This document shows, in pieces, positions 1 through 8,354 of a stretch of DNA of 38,530 nucleotides. The notes beneath the pieces were generated by a model. The model was not told where the DNA came from. It worked only from the letters and a program-made list of their open reading frames with translations, and ran no database searches. A program made the translations under genes and the position numbers. The first letter of the stretch is position 1, and every line of letters begins with the position of its first letter. This DNA is from CAYFUR01 sp964346275 (GTDB taxonomy: Bacteria; Sumerlaeota; Sumerlaeia; SLMS01): positions 1-38,530 of the forward strand of contig CAYFUR010000026.1 of the NCBI GenBank assembly GCA_964346275.1, read 5' to 3'.

Positions 1-31
1 CCCCATGATCCCATGCGGTTTCAGAAAGCCT

Positions 32-67
32 AAAAAAAAGGAAACCGGGCCCAATGACCCGGTTTCC
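32..67 (-). terminator. Rho-independent terminator of the secreted propeller-like gene
   Basis: A perfect 10-bp stem (40-49 with 58-67) encloses an 8-nt loop. On the minus strand it is followed by eight T residues (A run at 32-39). It starts 25 nt past the stop codon of the minus-strand gene ending at 93, so it most likely ends that transcript. Confidence 0.9.
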
Positions 68-92
68 AGAAGTTCTCGACTGAATCGAGGAT

Positions 93-1118
93 TTAGTCAA
101 GAAGCTGCAACTCAGCAAACGACGAGGGGTTAAAAGCGGCCTGGGCCTTGGCAACTTGGTTGCCGCCCACAAAGTAGGCGATATTGTTGGCTTTGTCGAT
201 CGCCGATGCGCCCGCGAGGTTGTTGCCGGAACGGGTGTAGAATTGGGTTCCAAGGCTGGTGCCACCAGTGGAAACGTCTTCGACGGCTTCGACAACGAGC
301 GAGCCACCGCTGCTGTCCAGGGCCACTGTGAAGACATCATCGTCCTCATCGAAATCCGCGCCATCACGGAACCAGCTAGCACTGAAGAATGTATAGCCAG
401 CATCGTTTGTGAAGCTGCCGATACCACCCGTATAACGCGCCATGGTGCCGCCATTGTCACCAACATAGAGCGTGCTGAAGTCGCTGGAGAAGTTGATGGA
501 CTCCACGGAGTCACCATCTTCACCGGTCGCACTGACATCCAGAGTCTGGGAAAGATTAAAAGTATCCGATCCGGCGCTGTCCTGCTCGTAGATCAACACA
601 TTGGTGGGAGAAGAGTTGTCGGAAATCGCGATTACGCACGTGCCGGCAGAATAATCACCTTCCACCTCAAGTGCGCGGGACGCACCAAAAGCGTTGCTGA
701 TCACGACAGGGGAGCTGGCCGCGTCCGTCGTCATTTCATCGCCAACACGCTTCACGCTGCCACCAAAGCCGAGCGTAAAGATTTGCCCGTCGTCGGAGGT
801 GCGAACCTTGTAAGGGTCAACCGTGCCGTCGCCGGTGTCGACGTTGACGATGACGCCATTCGTGCCAGCGGAAGTAACAAGAGTCAAGTCCACGGCACTG
901 AGGACGTAAATCTCGTTATCATCTTCACTGCCGACGATAATATTTCCGGTCGCTTCGTTGAATGCCACACCGCGGAAATCGCCTGCGCTGCCGAGTGTCG
1001 TGGCATCAGTTTCAACATCAGCACTCGCAGGGAGTGCAGTCCAAGTGTCATCCTGGGCCGATGCCAGTGTCGGTGCAGCGAGAGCCGCTGCAGCCATCAT
1101 AGCCAGAAACTTCTTCAT
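93..1118 (-). CDS. Secreted beta-propeller-like protein of unknown function
   Basis: The 341-residue product begins with a clean Sec signal peptide: MKK, a hydrophobic Ala-rich core, and a likely cleavage after ASA at about residue 21. The mature part is acidic and rich in Asp, Ser, Gly and Thr. It has recurrent short beta-type segments such as GVAFNEATGNIIVGSEDD and STLYVGDNGG, resembling the blades of a WD40/YVTN-type propeller. I see no catalytic motif, anchor or sorting signal, so it is probably periplasmic or extracellular. The ATG start is supported by a strong AGGAGG ribosome site eight bases upstream. The gene has its own putative promoter and terminator and appears monocistronic. Exact family is unknown; the propeller reading is an inference from repeat texture. 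Confidence 0.8.
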   Translation of the reverse strand: MKKFLAMMAAAALAAPTLASAQDDTWTALPASADVETDATTLGSAGDFRGVAFNEATGNIIVGSEDDNEIYVLSAVDLTLVTSAGTNGVIVNVDTGDGTVDPYKVRTSDDGQIFTLGFGGSVKRVGDEMTTDAASSPVVISNAFGASRALEVEGDYSAGTCVIAISDNSSPTNVLIYEQDSAGSDTFNLSQTLDVSATGEDGDSVESINFSSDFSTLYVGDNGGTMARYTGGIGSFTNDAGYTFFSASWFRDGADFDEDDDVFTVALDSSGGSLVVEAVEDVSTGGTSLGTQFYTRSGNNLAGASAIDKANNIAYFVGGNQVAKAQAAFNPSSFAELQLLD

Positions 1119-1172
1119 GAGGTTTCCTCCTGGGAAATTGGGGTGATTGTCCCTCTATTGGGTACAATTCCT

Positions 1173-1200
1173 ACAATACTTCTACCGTAAATCTGCGCAA
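1173..1200 (-). promoter_or_regulatory. Putative sigma70 promoter of the secreted propeller-like gene
   Basis: Read on the minus strand, TTGCGC (1195-1200) and TATTGT (1173-1178) are separated by 16 nt and lie about 55 nt upstream of the ATG at 1118. The elements match the consensus only partly. The site lies inside a pair of 9-bp inverted repeats (1136-1144 and 1211-1219). Confidence 0.45.
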
Positions 1201-1245
1201 GGAAAAACCGACCCCAATTGGAGCGTGATCATCTTTTCAGGGAAT

Positions 1246-2364
1246 TCACGCCAGCAGCTTCTCGTCCAGCTTCCGCCGAAGGCGGGTTTTCACCGAGCTG
1301 TCGATGCTGTGGCCCATGTTCACGCAATGCGTGCAGGAACACCGCGATTCGCGGATCCAGCGCCGGTATTCCGCGGCTTTCGGCCCGAGCCAGACCTTCT
1401 TCCAGTCCAGCCCCACTTCGCGCAGATCGCCGATCACGTCCTGCAGCTCGCACATGCGCACGCGTCCATCCGGCTCCAGCACCGCCAGGCCGATTCCCGC
1501 CTGGCACGTCGAGGGAATCTTGCCCACGGTCAGGTGCCGCCGCTGGTAGCGGTAAACGCTGCGGATGTAGCTGAGCCAGGACGCCTTGAATTCCGGGAAC
1601 CGCCGCTCGTAGAGCTTCTCGTTCAACTCCATGGAAAGCTGCACAATGCGGTCGAACTGCTCCATGGTCGGCGGCCGCAGGTTGGGATCCTTTGGATTGC
1701 CGCGCAGCGCCTCGAACATCATGCCGTCGATCTCCGGCTTCTCGAACATGTGATGGGCGAGAGCTTCCATCTCGTCCATATTCTGGTTGTTGGTGCACGT
1801 CAGCGTCATGATCCGCAGCCGCGGCTTGGGCCCCTCGCCGCGCTGCCACGCCGTCATGCGCTCCTCGCGCAGCTTGCCCAGCCGCCCCAGCGTCTCCATG
1901 GATTTCGTCCAGTTTCCCGGAATCCCCCGCAGCCGGTTGTGCGTTTCCTCCAGACCGTCCAGCGACAGCCCCACCGTCAGCAGCACGTCCGGCATGCTGT
2001 CGAGCATGTCGCTCACCACCTTCTCCACGCGCCCGGGCAGAAGCCCGTTGGTCGGCATATCGATGGAGATAATGTTGCAATTGCGGGCAAAGGTCTGCGC
2101 GATCTCGACGATTTCCTTGCGCATGACCGGCTCGCCGCCGCTCAGCAGCAAGTGGTTGAAATTCGGCATGTTGCGCGTCAGCGTGTCCAGCTCGTCAAGC
2201 TTGAGAGCTTTCTCGTCCGCGTCATTCAGGCTCTTCCAGTAAAAACACGTCTCGCACCGCGCGTTACATCGCGTGGTGGTGAAATAGGTGACAACGCTGA
2301 GTTGATCGAGCAGCGACGCGTCGGCGTCGGGGTTGGAGGACTTCTTGTCAACGAGGGAGAGCAA
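1246..2364 (-). CDS. Radical SAM protein with SPASM/twitch-type C-terminus
   Basis: This 372-residue protein carries the radical SAM cluster motif CNARCETC (Cys33, Cys37, Cys40), which binds the 4Fe-4S cluster that cleaves S-adenosylmethionine. LSGGEPVMR is the usual GGE motif that contacts SAM. The C-terminal part has further cysteines (one in STCQAG, one in RMCEL, then CSCTHC), as in SPASM or twitch domains that hold auxiliary clusters. Such proteins modify peptides, cofactors or sugars; no substrate peptide gene is visible nearby, so the substrate is unknown. No ATG precedes the motif. The frame opens after a stop at 2386-2388 and the best start is TTG at 2364, with AGGTG about ten bases upstream. 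It lies 160 nt downstream of the SDR gene on the same strand. Confidence 0.85.
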   Translation of the reverse strand: MLSLVDKKSSNPDADASLLDQLSVVTYFTTTRCNARCETCFYWKSLNDADEKALKLDELDTLTRNMPNFNHLLLSGGEPVMRKEIVEIAQTFARNCNIISIDMPTNGLLPGRVEKVVSDMLDSMPDVLLTVGLSLDGLEETHNRLRGIPGNWTKSMETLGRLGKLREERMTAWQRGEGPKPRLRIMTLTCTNNQNMDEMEALAHHMFEKPEIDGMMFEALRGNPKDPNLRPPTMEQFDRIVQLSMELNEKLYERRFPEFKASWLSYIRSVYRYQRRHLTVGKIPSTCQAGIGLAVLEPDGRVRMCELQDVIGDLREVGLDWKKVWLGPKAAEYRRWIRESRCSCTHCVNMGHSIDSSVKTRLRRKLDEKLLA

Positions 2365-2524
2365 TGTTGGGTCGCACCTGGCAGATCAGATTCCTGGGCT
2401 TCTATCGCTGCAACCGGCGCACCCGTCAAGCGATTCGCGGCGAATCGGAAAGAGCAGTGCGGCGGAGGACGGCCCGGGTTCCCAAAACAGATGCAATTTT
2501 CATGTTCGATCCCTCCGCTCCAGA

Positions 2525-3385
2525 TCAGCCTCCCTCGGCGAACGAGGGATAGAGCGTCATGCCCCCATCGATGAAGAGCGTGGTGCCCGTGATGTAATCC
2601 GCCTGGTCCGATGCCAGCCACACCACCGCCCGGGCGATGTCTCGCGGATCGCCCATGCGGTTGGAGGGGATTTTGGCCAGGAGCTGCTCCATTTGCTCCG
2701 CCCCCCCATCCCAGCTTTTCCGGTTGATATTCGTCCTGATCGCGCCGGGGGCCACGCTGTTGACGCGGATGTGTTCCGGCGCCACTTCCAGCGCCAGCGA
2801 TTTCATAAAAAGCTCCAGGCCCCCTTTCGACGCCGCGTAATTCGTCCTCCCGGACCAGGGAATGGTCTCGTGCACCGAGCTGTTGAACACAATCTTCCCC
2901 GCCGAGCAGGAATACGCGTGGTTTACCCCCTCCTTGCGAAAATGAGCCACCGCCTCCCGCGCGCAGAGGAATTGCCCCGTCAGGTTCACCTCCAGCACTT
3001 TCTTCCAATCCTCCAGCGTCATCTCCTCGATGGGGTGGTCCGCCTGGATTCCCGCGTTTCCAAACAGGATGTCCACGCGGCCAAATTCCTCGATGGTTCG
3101 CTCAAAAAGCCTTTTCACATCTTTCTCACGGCTCACGTCGCATTGAACGGCAATCGCCTTGCTGCCGTATTGCTCGATTTTCTCGACGACTTCCCGTGCT
3201 TCCTCCTCGCGATGGAGGTAGTTCACCACCACATCCGCCCCCGATTCCCCCATGGCAATCGCCGTGGCCCGTCCAATCCCCGAGGAGCCTCCCGTCACAA
3301 CCGCCTTCTGTCCGGTCAACAGGCGCGGAATCGGCGCGAGGGGAAGCCCGTCTTCGGAACATGCTGGAAACTGTTGATCGGCCAT
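2525..3385 (-). CDS. Short-chain dehydrogenase/reductase (glucose 1-dehydrogenase-like)
   Basis: The 286-residue protein is a classical SDR, an NAD(P)-dependent cytosolic oxidoreductase. It shows the TGGSSGIGRA dinucleotide loop near residue 33, a CDVS adenine-site motif, FGNAG, the catalytic Ser in FNSSVHE and the YAASKGG active-site Tyr/Lys. Near the end comes VNSVAPGAIRT, then the typical terminal TGTTLFIDGGMTLYPS. The N-terminal extension of about 25 residues before the Rossmann fold, beginning MADQQFP, matches glucose/ribitol dehydrogenase-like SDRs often annotated as general stress proteins. I chose ATG 3385 because AGGAG lies seven bases upstream; a longer frame exists but lacks such a site. 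The substrate cannot be told from sequence. It is divergent from the amidase gene and upstream of the radical SAM gene. Confidence 0.9.
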   Translation of the reverse strand: MADQQFPACSEDGLPLAPIPRLLTGQKAVVTGGSSGIGRATAIAMGESGADVVVNYLHREEEAREVVEKIEQYGSKAIAVQCDVSREKDVKRLFERTIEEFGRVDILFGNAGIQADHPIEEMTLEDWKKVLEVNLTGQFLCAREAVAHFRKEGVNHAYSCSAGKIVFNSSVHETIPWSGRTNYAASKGGLELFMKSLALEVAPEHIRVNSVAPGAIRTNINRKSWDGGAEQMEQLLAKIPSNRMGDPRDIARAVVWLASDQADYITGTTLFIDGGMTLYPSFAEGG

Positions 3386-3572
3386 GGGGAGGCTCCTGGA
3401 GGAATATCCACAACCTAAACCCCCAGCACATATCAATCCGCCTTGAAAGAGGACGCGGAATCCCCCGCCCGAAAGAGCGGTTTTTGCTGGAAAGATCAGT
3501 GCGAAAATGTTTCTCTTGTGTTGGATTGCCGGAGAAGAGGCCGGACCAATTTTTTATTTCGAGGGGAGTCTC

Positions 3573-6101
3573 GTGCATTCTTTCATTTCTTCAGGGCTGA
3601 TCCCTGCCTTTCTTTTCTCTTTTTCTCTCTCACCGGCTCTTTGGGCCGACGAATTTTTAGGAGAGCCCCAGCCCCCTTTCGATCCCAGCTGGGCTGAAAA
3701 AGCCATCCACCAGGACATCGCCGAGGATCCGGAATCGCCTGCGACGGACTTTGGCCAGCGCAAACAAACCGCCGGGCCCTTTCTCAATGCCCGCCGCCAG
3801 CCCCAGGGCGCCCTGAGCGGGAAAATCGTCTACACAAGCGCCGGCCACGGGTGGACCTTCAACGGCTCCAGCTGGGGGCTCCAGCGCCCCCTCGTCTCCG
3901 GCACCCGCGTCGTCGAGGACTATGGCAATCTCGACCAGATGAGCCTCTTCGCCCGCTATCTCTGGAACGCCGGAGCCACCGTCGTGGCCATGCGCCCCGT
4001 CGGGTGGCAGGAAAACGAAATCATCCTCGACCAGGACGACTCCGAGGTCGCCTACACCGGCACATGGCTCACCAGCAGCAGCACGCCCCACTATTCCGTG
4101 CCGCCGGACAGCGAGAGCTACCGCTTCGCGGACGCCTCCGCCCAGGAAACCGCCACGGCGCGCTATACGCCCGATTTCCCCGAGGCGGACTGGTATCCCG
4201 TCTATACATGGGTGCTCAATTCCAGCAACCGCGCCAATCAGCTATACCGGGTCCGCCATTCCGGCGGCATCACCGAGAGCCGCATCGACCACCGCCGCGT
4301 CGGGAAAGGCTGGGTCTGGCTCGGGAATTATTATTTCGAGCAGGGCACCGAAGGATACGTCGAGATCAGCAACATGCGCGAGCCCGGCGGCACGGGGTCC
4401 GTCGTCATCGCCGACGCCATCCGCTTTGGCAATGGTGTGGGGCGCTCGGGCTTTCCCCGCGAGGAAGAAGCCTCCCGCTACTGGGCCGAGACAAGCACCG
4501 GCACGCCCCCGGAAACCGGCGTCTACGACCGCCCGGGCCTCAGCGACAACAGCGACAACGTCGGCACGCCGCCCCGCATGGCCGCCTACATGAACAATGA
4601 ATCCGAGGGACAAATCACCGAGCGAGTCTATGTCGGCTTCCACAGCAACGCCGGTGGCGGACGCGGCGCCGATGGGCTCTACAACGTCGATTCCTTCGCC
4701 CGCCCTCCCTTCCAGCTCGAACTGGCCGATCTTCTCGGACGCGAAATCAACGAGGACATGCGCCAGCTCGACACCATCCTCTTTCCCGATTACCCCCAGT
4801 GGACCAACAAAACCGACCACATTTTTACACGCATCAATTTCGGCGAGCAGCGGTCCGATTACATCAACGACGAAATGTCCGCCAGCATCATCGAAGTCGC
4901 TTTCCACGATTCCCTCAGCGACAGCGAATACCTCACGGATCCCCGCGCCCGGCAAATGATGGCGCGGGCGACGACCCAGGCGGTGATCCGTTACTTCAAC
5001 GAACGCGGCACCGGCGCCCTCGACATGCCGCCCGATGAGCCGCGCAACCTCAGCGCACGCCGCGCCGGTGATGGATCCGGCGATGTCCTCCTCCAATGGG
5101 ACCCCCCGGTTCTGCGCCCTTCTTCCGCGTCCGGCACCCCCGGCAACATCGGCGGGGACGCGCCCGAGGGCTACGTCGTCTATACAAGCGCCAGCGGCAA
5201 GGATTTCGGCTTCCAGGAAGAAATTGGCGATGTGACGAGCTACCGCTATACGCCGGATGGCCCGAATGAGCCGCTTTACTTCTATGTCAGCGCCCGCAAC
5301 GCCGGCGGAGAAAGCTTTCCCAGCAATGTCGCCGGCGTCATGCCCAGCGCCAATCGCCTCCCCGTTCTCATCGTGGACGGCTACGACCGCTTTGACAATT
5401 CCATGCCCCCGGACGACAACATTTCCACCCGCGGCATCATCAAGCGCCCCATTCCCCGCCTCAGCAATGACTTCAGCTACGTCATACCCCACGGCCACGC
5501 CCTGCGCGCCGCCTCTGCCGATTATTCCTTTGAAAGCGCCACCAACGAGGCCGTCATCGCCCAGGACATCGACCTCAACGATTACCCCGTCGTGATCTGG
5601 TATCTCGGGCGCGAGGGCACCGCCGACCAGACCTTCGATGCCCAGGAACGCGCCCTTGTGGAGAGCTATCTCGACGGCGGGGGAGCGCTTTTTGTCAGCG
5701 GATCTGAAATCGCCTGGGACCTCGGCAGCCAGGGCACGAGCGCCGAGTCCGCCTTCCTTGCTAACTTCCTCGGCGCAAGCTATGCCACCGATGATGCCGG
5801 CACCTACTTCGCCAGCGGCACCGCGGCCGGTATCTTCCAGGGAATCTCCGTCCAGTTCGACAACGCCTCCGCCGGGATATACGATGTGTATAGCCCGGAT
5901 ACGCTCAACGCCTCGGAAACCGCCGTGATGAATTACTCCGGCGGCTCCACCGCCGCCGCCACCCTCGACGGCGAATTCCGCGTTGTTTATCTCGCCTTCC
6001 CCTTTGAGTCGATCATCGACGAAACGGTCCGAACCGATGTCATGCGTGCCGCCATGGAGTTCCTCCAGCCTCCCCTCGGCGAAGCCTGGATGCTCCACTG
6101 A
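3573..6101 (+). CDS. Exported N-acetylmuramoyl-L-alanine amidase with golvesin-like insert, FN3 and C-terminal domain
   Basis: This 842-residue exported protein probably cleaves the amide bond between MurNAc and L-Ala in peptidoglycan. The Amidase_3 signature is split. The first half has the zinc ligands His in SAGHGW (about residue 92) and Glu in VVEDYGNL (about 114). The second half has His in VGFHSNAGG (about 355) and the catalytic Glu in SIIEVAFHDS (about 440). Between the halves, roughly residues 140-290, lies a segment ending in VVIADAIRFG, which is typical of golvesin/Xly-type C-terminal domains. A fibronectin-III-like domain follows (about 480-585), then a DYPVVIWYLG...GGGALFVSG module resembling a glutamine-amidotransferase-like fold. 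The GTG start at 3573 follows GGGGAG and gives a proper signal peptide ending near ALWA. It is the only plus-strand gene in the first 23 kb. Confidence 0.87.
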   Translation: MHSFISSGLIPAFLFSFSLSPALWADEFLGEPQPPFDPSWAEKAIHQDIAEDPESPATDFGQRKQTAGPFLNARRQPQGALSGKIVYTSAGHGWTFNGSSWGLQRPLVSGTRVVEDYGNLDQMSLFARYLWNAGATVVAMRPVGWQENEIILDQDDSEVAYTGTWLTSSSTPHYSVPPDSESYRFADASAQETATARYTPDFPEADWYPVYTWVLNSSNRANQLYRVRHSGGITESRIDHRRVGKGWVWLGNYYFEQGTEGYVEISNMREPGGTGSVVIADAIRFGNGVGRSGFPREEEASRYWAETSTGTPPETGVYDRPGLSDNSDNVGTPPRMAAYMNNESEGQITERVYVGFHSNAGGGRGADGLYNVDSFARPPFQLELADLLGREINEDMRQLDTILFPDYPQWTNKTDHIFTRINFGEQRSDYINDEMSASIIEVAFHDSLSDSEYLTDPRARQMMARATTQAVIRYFNERGTGALDMPPDEPRNLSARRAGDGSGDVLLQWDPPVLRPSSASGTPGNIGGDAPEGYVVYTSASGKDFGFQEEIGDVTSYRYTPDGPNEPLYFYVSARNAGGESFPSNVAGVMPSANRLPVLIVDGYDRFDNSMPPDDNISTRGIIKRPIPRLSNDFSYVIPHGHALRAASADYSFESATNEAVIAQDIDLNDYPVVIWYLGREGTADQTFDAQERALVESYLDGGGALFVSGSEIAWDLGSQGTSAESAFLANFLGASYATDDAGTYFASGTAAGIFQGISVQFDNASAGIYDVYSPDTLNASETAVMNYSGGSTAAATLDGEFRVVYLAFPFESIIDETVRTDVMRAAMEFLQPPLGEAWMLH

Positions 6102-6165
6102 CGGCGAAAGAGTGAGAGACCGCGGCTTCCCGGAATCCCACTGGAAACAAAGACCGGTTCGCCCC

Positions 6166-6207
6166 CCTCGCCCTCATCCTCATCCTCATCCTCATACTCG
6201 TCCTCAG
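6166..6207. repeat. CCTCAT hexanucleotide tandem repeat
   Basis: Four perfect copies of CCTCAT (6172-6195) are flanked by degenerate copies (CCTCGC before; ACTCGT and CCTCAG after). The tract lies in the gap between the convergent amidase and thrS genes, immediately beside the thrS terminator. Confidence 0.85.
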
Positions 6208-6209
6208 AC

Positions 6210-6243
6210 AAAAAAAGGCCGGAGCGTTCCATCCGCTCCGGCC
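6210..6243 (-). terminator. Rho-independent terminator of thrS
   Basis: A perfect 10-bp GC-rich stem (6217-6226 with 6234-6243) has a 7-nt loop. On the minus strand it is followed by seven T residues. It begins 26 nt after the thrS stop codon. The plus-strand side has no T run, so it mainly serves thrS. Confidence 0.93.
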
Positions 6244-6268
6244 CCTTGTCTTGTCATGATCTCGCGGT

Positions 6269-8206
6269 TCAGAACGCGAGGGTCTTCTCCCCCTCGATGC
6301 GTTCCAGGAATTCGTCGAAGGGGATGCTGCCCAGATCTCCGGCGGTTTGCGACCGCACCGACAGCACGCGGTTGTCGCGCTCGCGCTCGCCCACGGTCAC
6401 CAGGTAAGGCACGCGCATCATGCGGCCATCGCGGATTTTGGCACCGATTTTCTCTGCTGAAAGATCGATTCCCGCGCGCACGCCGCGCTCCTTCAACTTG
6501 CTATACACTTCCCGCGCATAGTCCTCGAACTTCTCGCTGATCGTCAGCACGCGCACCTGTTCCGGCGCGAGCCACACCGGGAAATTCCCCGCGAAATGCT
6601 CGATAATGATCGCCAGGAAACGCTCGAAACTGCCATAGATCGCCCTGTGAACCACCACCGGCATTTCTTCTTCGTTGTTGCGGTTGATGAATTTCAGGCC
6701 AAAGCGCGCGGGGAGCTGGTAATCGAGCTGGATCGTCGCCGTCTGCCACTCGCGGTTCAGGCAATCGCGCACGATAAAGTCGATCTTCGGCCCGTAAAAC
6801 GCCCCATCACCCTCATTCACGCCGTATTCCAGCTTGTTATTCTCAATCGCGTTTTGCAGCGCCCGCTCCGCGTGGTCCCAGTCGCTTTTTTCGCCCAGGA
6901 AATCCTCCGGCCGTGTCGAGAGGAACACCTTCGCGAAGTCCATCTCGAACGCCGTATAGACGCGCTTGACCAGGGCGATCAGCCGCGTGATTTCTTCCTC
7001 GATCTGTTCCTGCGCGAGAAAGATATGCGCGTCGTCCTGGCAGAACTGCCGCACCCGCGTCAGGCCGCTCAGCGTGCCCGACGCTTCGTTGCGATGGAGC
7101 ACTCCCTGGTCGTGGATGCGCAGCGGCAACTCGCGATAGCTGCGGCGCCGATCGCGGAAAATCAGCATATGGCTCGGACAATTCATCGGCTTCAGGCCGT
7201 AGACCTCGCCGTTTTCGTCTTCGCCCTGCTCAAAGAGGAACATGTCCTCTTTGTAATGATCCCAGTGGCCGGATGTTTTGAACAGGTCGGACTTGAACAG
7301 CAGGGGAGTAAACACCTCCTGGTAGCCCTCCTGCCGGCACAAATCGCTCATCATCCCAGACAGGATGCGATAGACCGTGTGCCCGCGATCCAGCCAGAAG
7401 GTTTCCCCGGGAGCCCATTCATGATGCATGAACAGCTCCAGCTCGCGCCCAAGACGCCGGTGGTCGCGCTTCTTCGCTTCCTCCAGCATTTTCAGGTATT
7501 CGTCCAGCTCGTTCCGGTTGAAGAACGCCGTCCCTTTCAGGCGGGTCAACTGATCGTTGGCGGCATCGCCTTTCCAATAAGCGCCGGCCACATTCATGAG
7601 CTTGAAGGCCTTGAACACGCCGGTGTTGGGCACGTGGGGGCCGCGGCAGAGATCGATAAACTCGCCCTGCTTATAGACGCTGATTGTATCGTCCGCGGGG
7701 ATGTTCTCGATCAGGTCCACCTTGTATTTTTCGCCCCTCTTCTTAAAAAGCTCAAGCGCCTCATCCCGGGAAATCTCCTCCCGTTCAATCGGCAGCTTCT
7801 CCTGCACGATCTGTTTCATTTCTTTTTCGATCGCCGGAAAGTCTTCCGTGGTCAGCGGCGGGTCCGTCTTAATATCATACCAGAAGCCGTCCTCCGTGGG
7901 CGGGCCGTCCTCGAGCATCGCATCGGGGCGGAGCCGCTTGACGGCCTGCGCCATCAGGTGCGTCGCCGAATGGCGAAGAACCTCCAGCGCCTCCGGCGAG
8001 CGATTCGTCAGGATTTCCAGCTCCGCGTCTTCCTGAATCGGTTCGGACAGATCCGCCGGGCGGCCATTGATTTTGGCGGCCAGGGCAGCCTTGGCCAACC
8101 CGCTGCCGATCGAAGAGGCGACCTCACCGGGAGTCACCGGGCCGTCGAAAGTCTTCACACTTCCATCGGGGAGAGAGATTCTAACCGTGGCGGCATTTGT
8201 CGACAT
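6269..8206 (-). CDS. thrS: Threonyl-tRNA synthetase
   Basis: The 645-residue protein charges tRNA-Thr with threonine in the cytoplasm and has the normal full length of bacterial ThrRS. The order is an N-terminal TGS domain (about 1-65), the editing domain with HSATH near residue 82, then the class II catalytic core. The core shows MNCPSHM (Cys is a zinc ligand), the motif 2 region around HRNEASGTLSGLTRVR, QDDAHIF and the motif 3 region around VVHRAIYGSFERF. The C-terminal anticodon-binding domain starts near WLAPEQVRVL. ATG 8206 has AAGGA about nine bases upstream. It is not linked to infC or pheS here. The 148-nt leader contains two stem-loops, but I could not recognise a T-box. Confidence 0.97.
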   Translation of the reverse strand: MSTNAATVRISLPDGSVKTFDGPVTPGEVASSIGSGLAKAALAAKINGRPADLSEPIQEDAELEILTNRSPEALEVLRHSATHLMAQAVKRLRPDAMLEDGPPTEDGFWYDIKTDPPLTTEDFPAIEKEMKQIVQEKLPIEREEISRDEALELFKKRGEKYKVDLIENIPADDTISVYKQGEFIDLCRGPHVPNTGVFKAFKLMNVAGAYWKGDAANDQLTRLKGTAFFNRNELDEYLKMLEEAKKRDHRRLGRELELFMHHEWAPGETFWLDRGHTVYRILSGMMSDLCRQEGYQEVFTPLLFKSDLFKTSGHWDHYKEDMFLFEQGEDENGEVYGLKPMNCPSHMLIFRDRRRSYRELPLRIHDQGVLHRNEASGTLSGLTRVRQFCQDDAHIFLAQEQIEEEITRLIALVKRVYTAFEMDFAKVFLSTRPEDFLGEKSDWDHAERALQNAIENNKLEYGVNEGDGAFYGPKIDFIVRDCLNREWQTATIQLDYQLPARFGLKFINRNNEEEMPVVVHRAIYGSFERFLAIIIEHFAGNFPVWLAPEQVRVLTISEKFEDYAREVYSKLKERGVRAGIDLSAEKIGAKIRDGRMMRVPYLVTVGERERDNRVLSVRSQTAGDLGSIPFDEFLERIEGEKTLAF

Positions 8207-8240
8207 AGATGCTGATCCTTCCTGATCACTTTCTTGGTGC

Positions 8241-8264
8241 GGCGGCCAGTCTCTTTCAGCCGCC
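8241..8264 (-). other. Short stem-loop in the thrS leader
   Basis: GGCGGC (8241-8246) can pair with GCCGCC (8259-8264) over a 12-nt loop, about 35 nt upstream of the thrS start codon. It may be part of the untranslated leader. A regulatory role is a guess, since no T-box consensus is visible. Confidence 0.35.
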
Positions 8265-8281
8265 TCGATGGTGGTGAAAAC

Positions 8282-8321
8282 GACGACACGCCGGAGTGGA
8301 TAAAGTCCTCCGGCGCGTCGT
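8282..8321 (-). terminator. Probable terminator of the response regulator gene
   Basis: A 14-bp stem (8282-8295 with 8308-8321) has one G-U pair and a 12-nt loop. On the minus strand it is followed by GTTTTC. It begins 33 nt after the response regulator stop. The T tract is short, so termination may be partial and read into thrS. Confidence 0.65.
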
Positions 8322-8354
8322 CAAGCTCGATGAGGGAGTGCCTGCGGCGCCTTG

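Noticed and set aside
1147..2574. 475-residue plus-strand frame opposite the radical SAM gene
   Set aside because: It lies antisense to a gene with clear motifs, has a His/Arg/Gln/Pro-rich shadow composition and no recognisable domain. It is a by-product of GC-rich third positions.
4242..6098. 618-residue minus-strand frame opposite the amidase
   Set aside because: Its low-complexity Gly/Ala/Val/Asp composition is typical of an antisense shadow. The plus strand has the signal peptide, ribosome site and zinc-ligand motifs.
6596..8215. 539-residue plus-strand frame opposite thrS
   Set aside because: thrS on the other strand is unmistakable, and this frame has no domain or ribosome site.
8207..8354. 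T-box leader upstream of thrS
   Set aside because: Stem-loops exist but the conserved T-box sequence (AGGGTGGNACCGCG-like) is not found.
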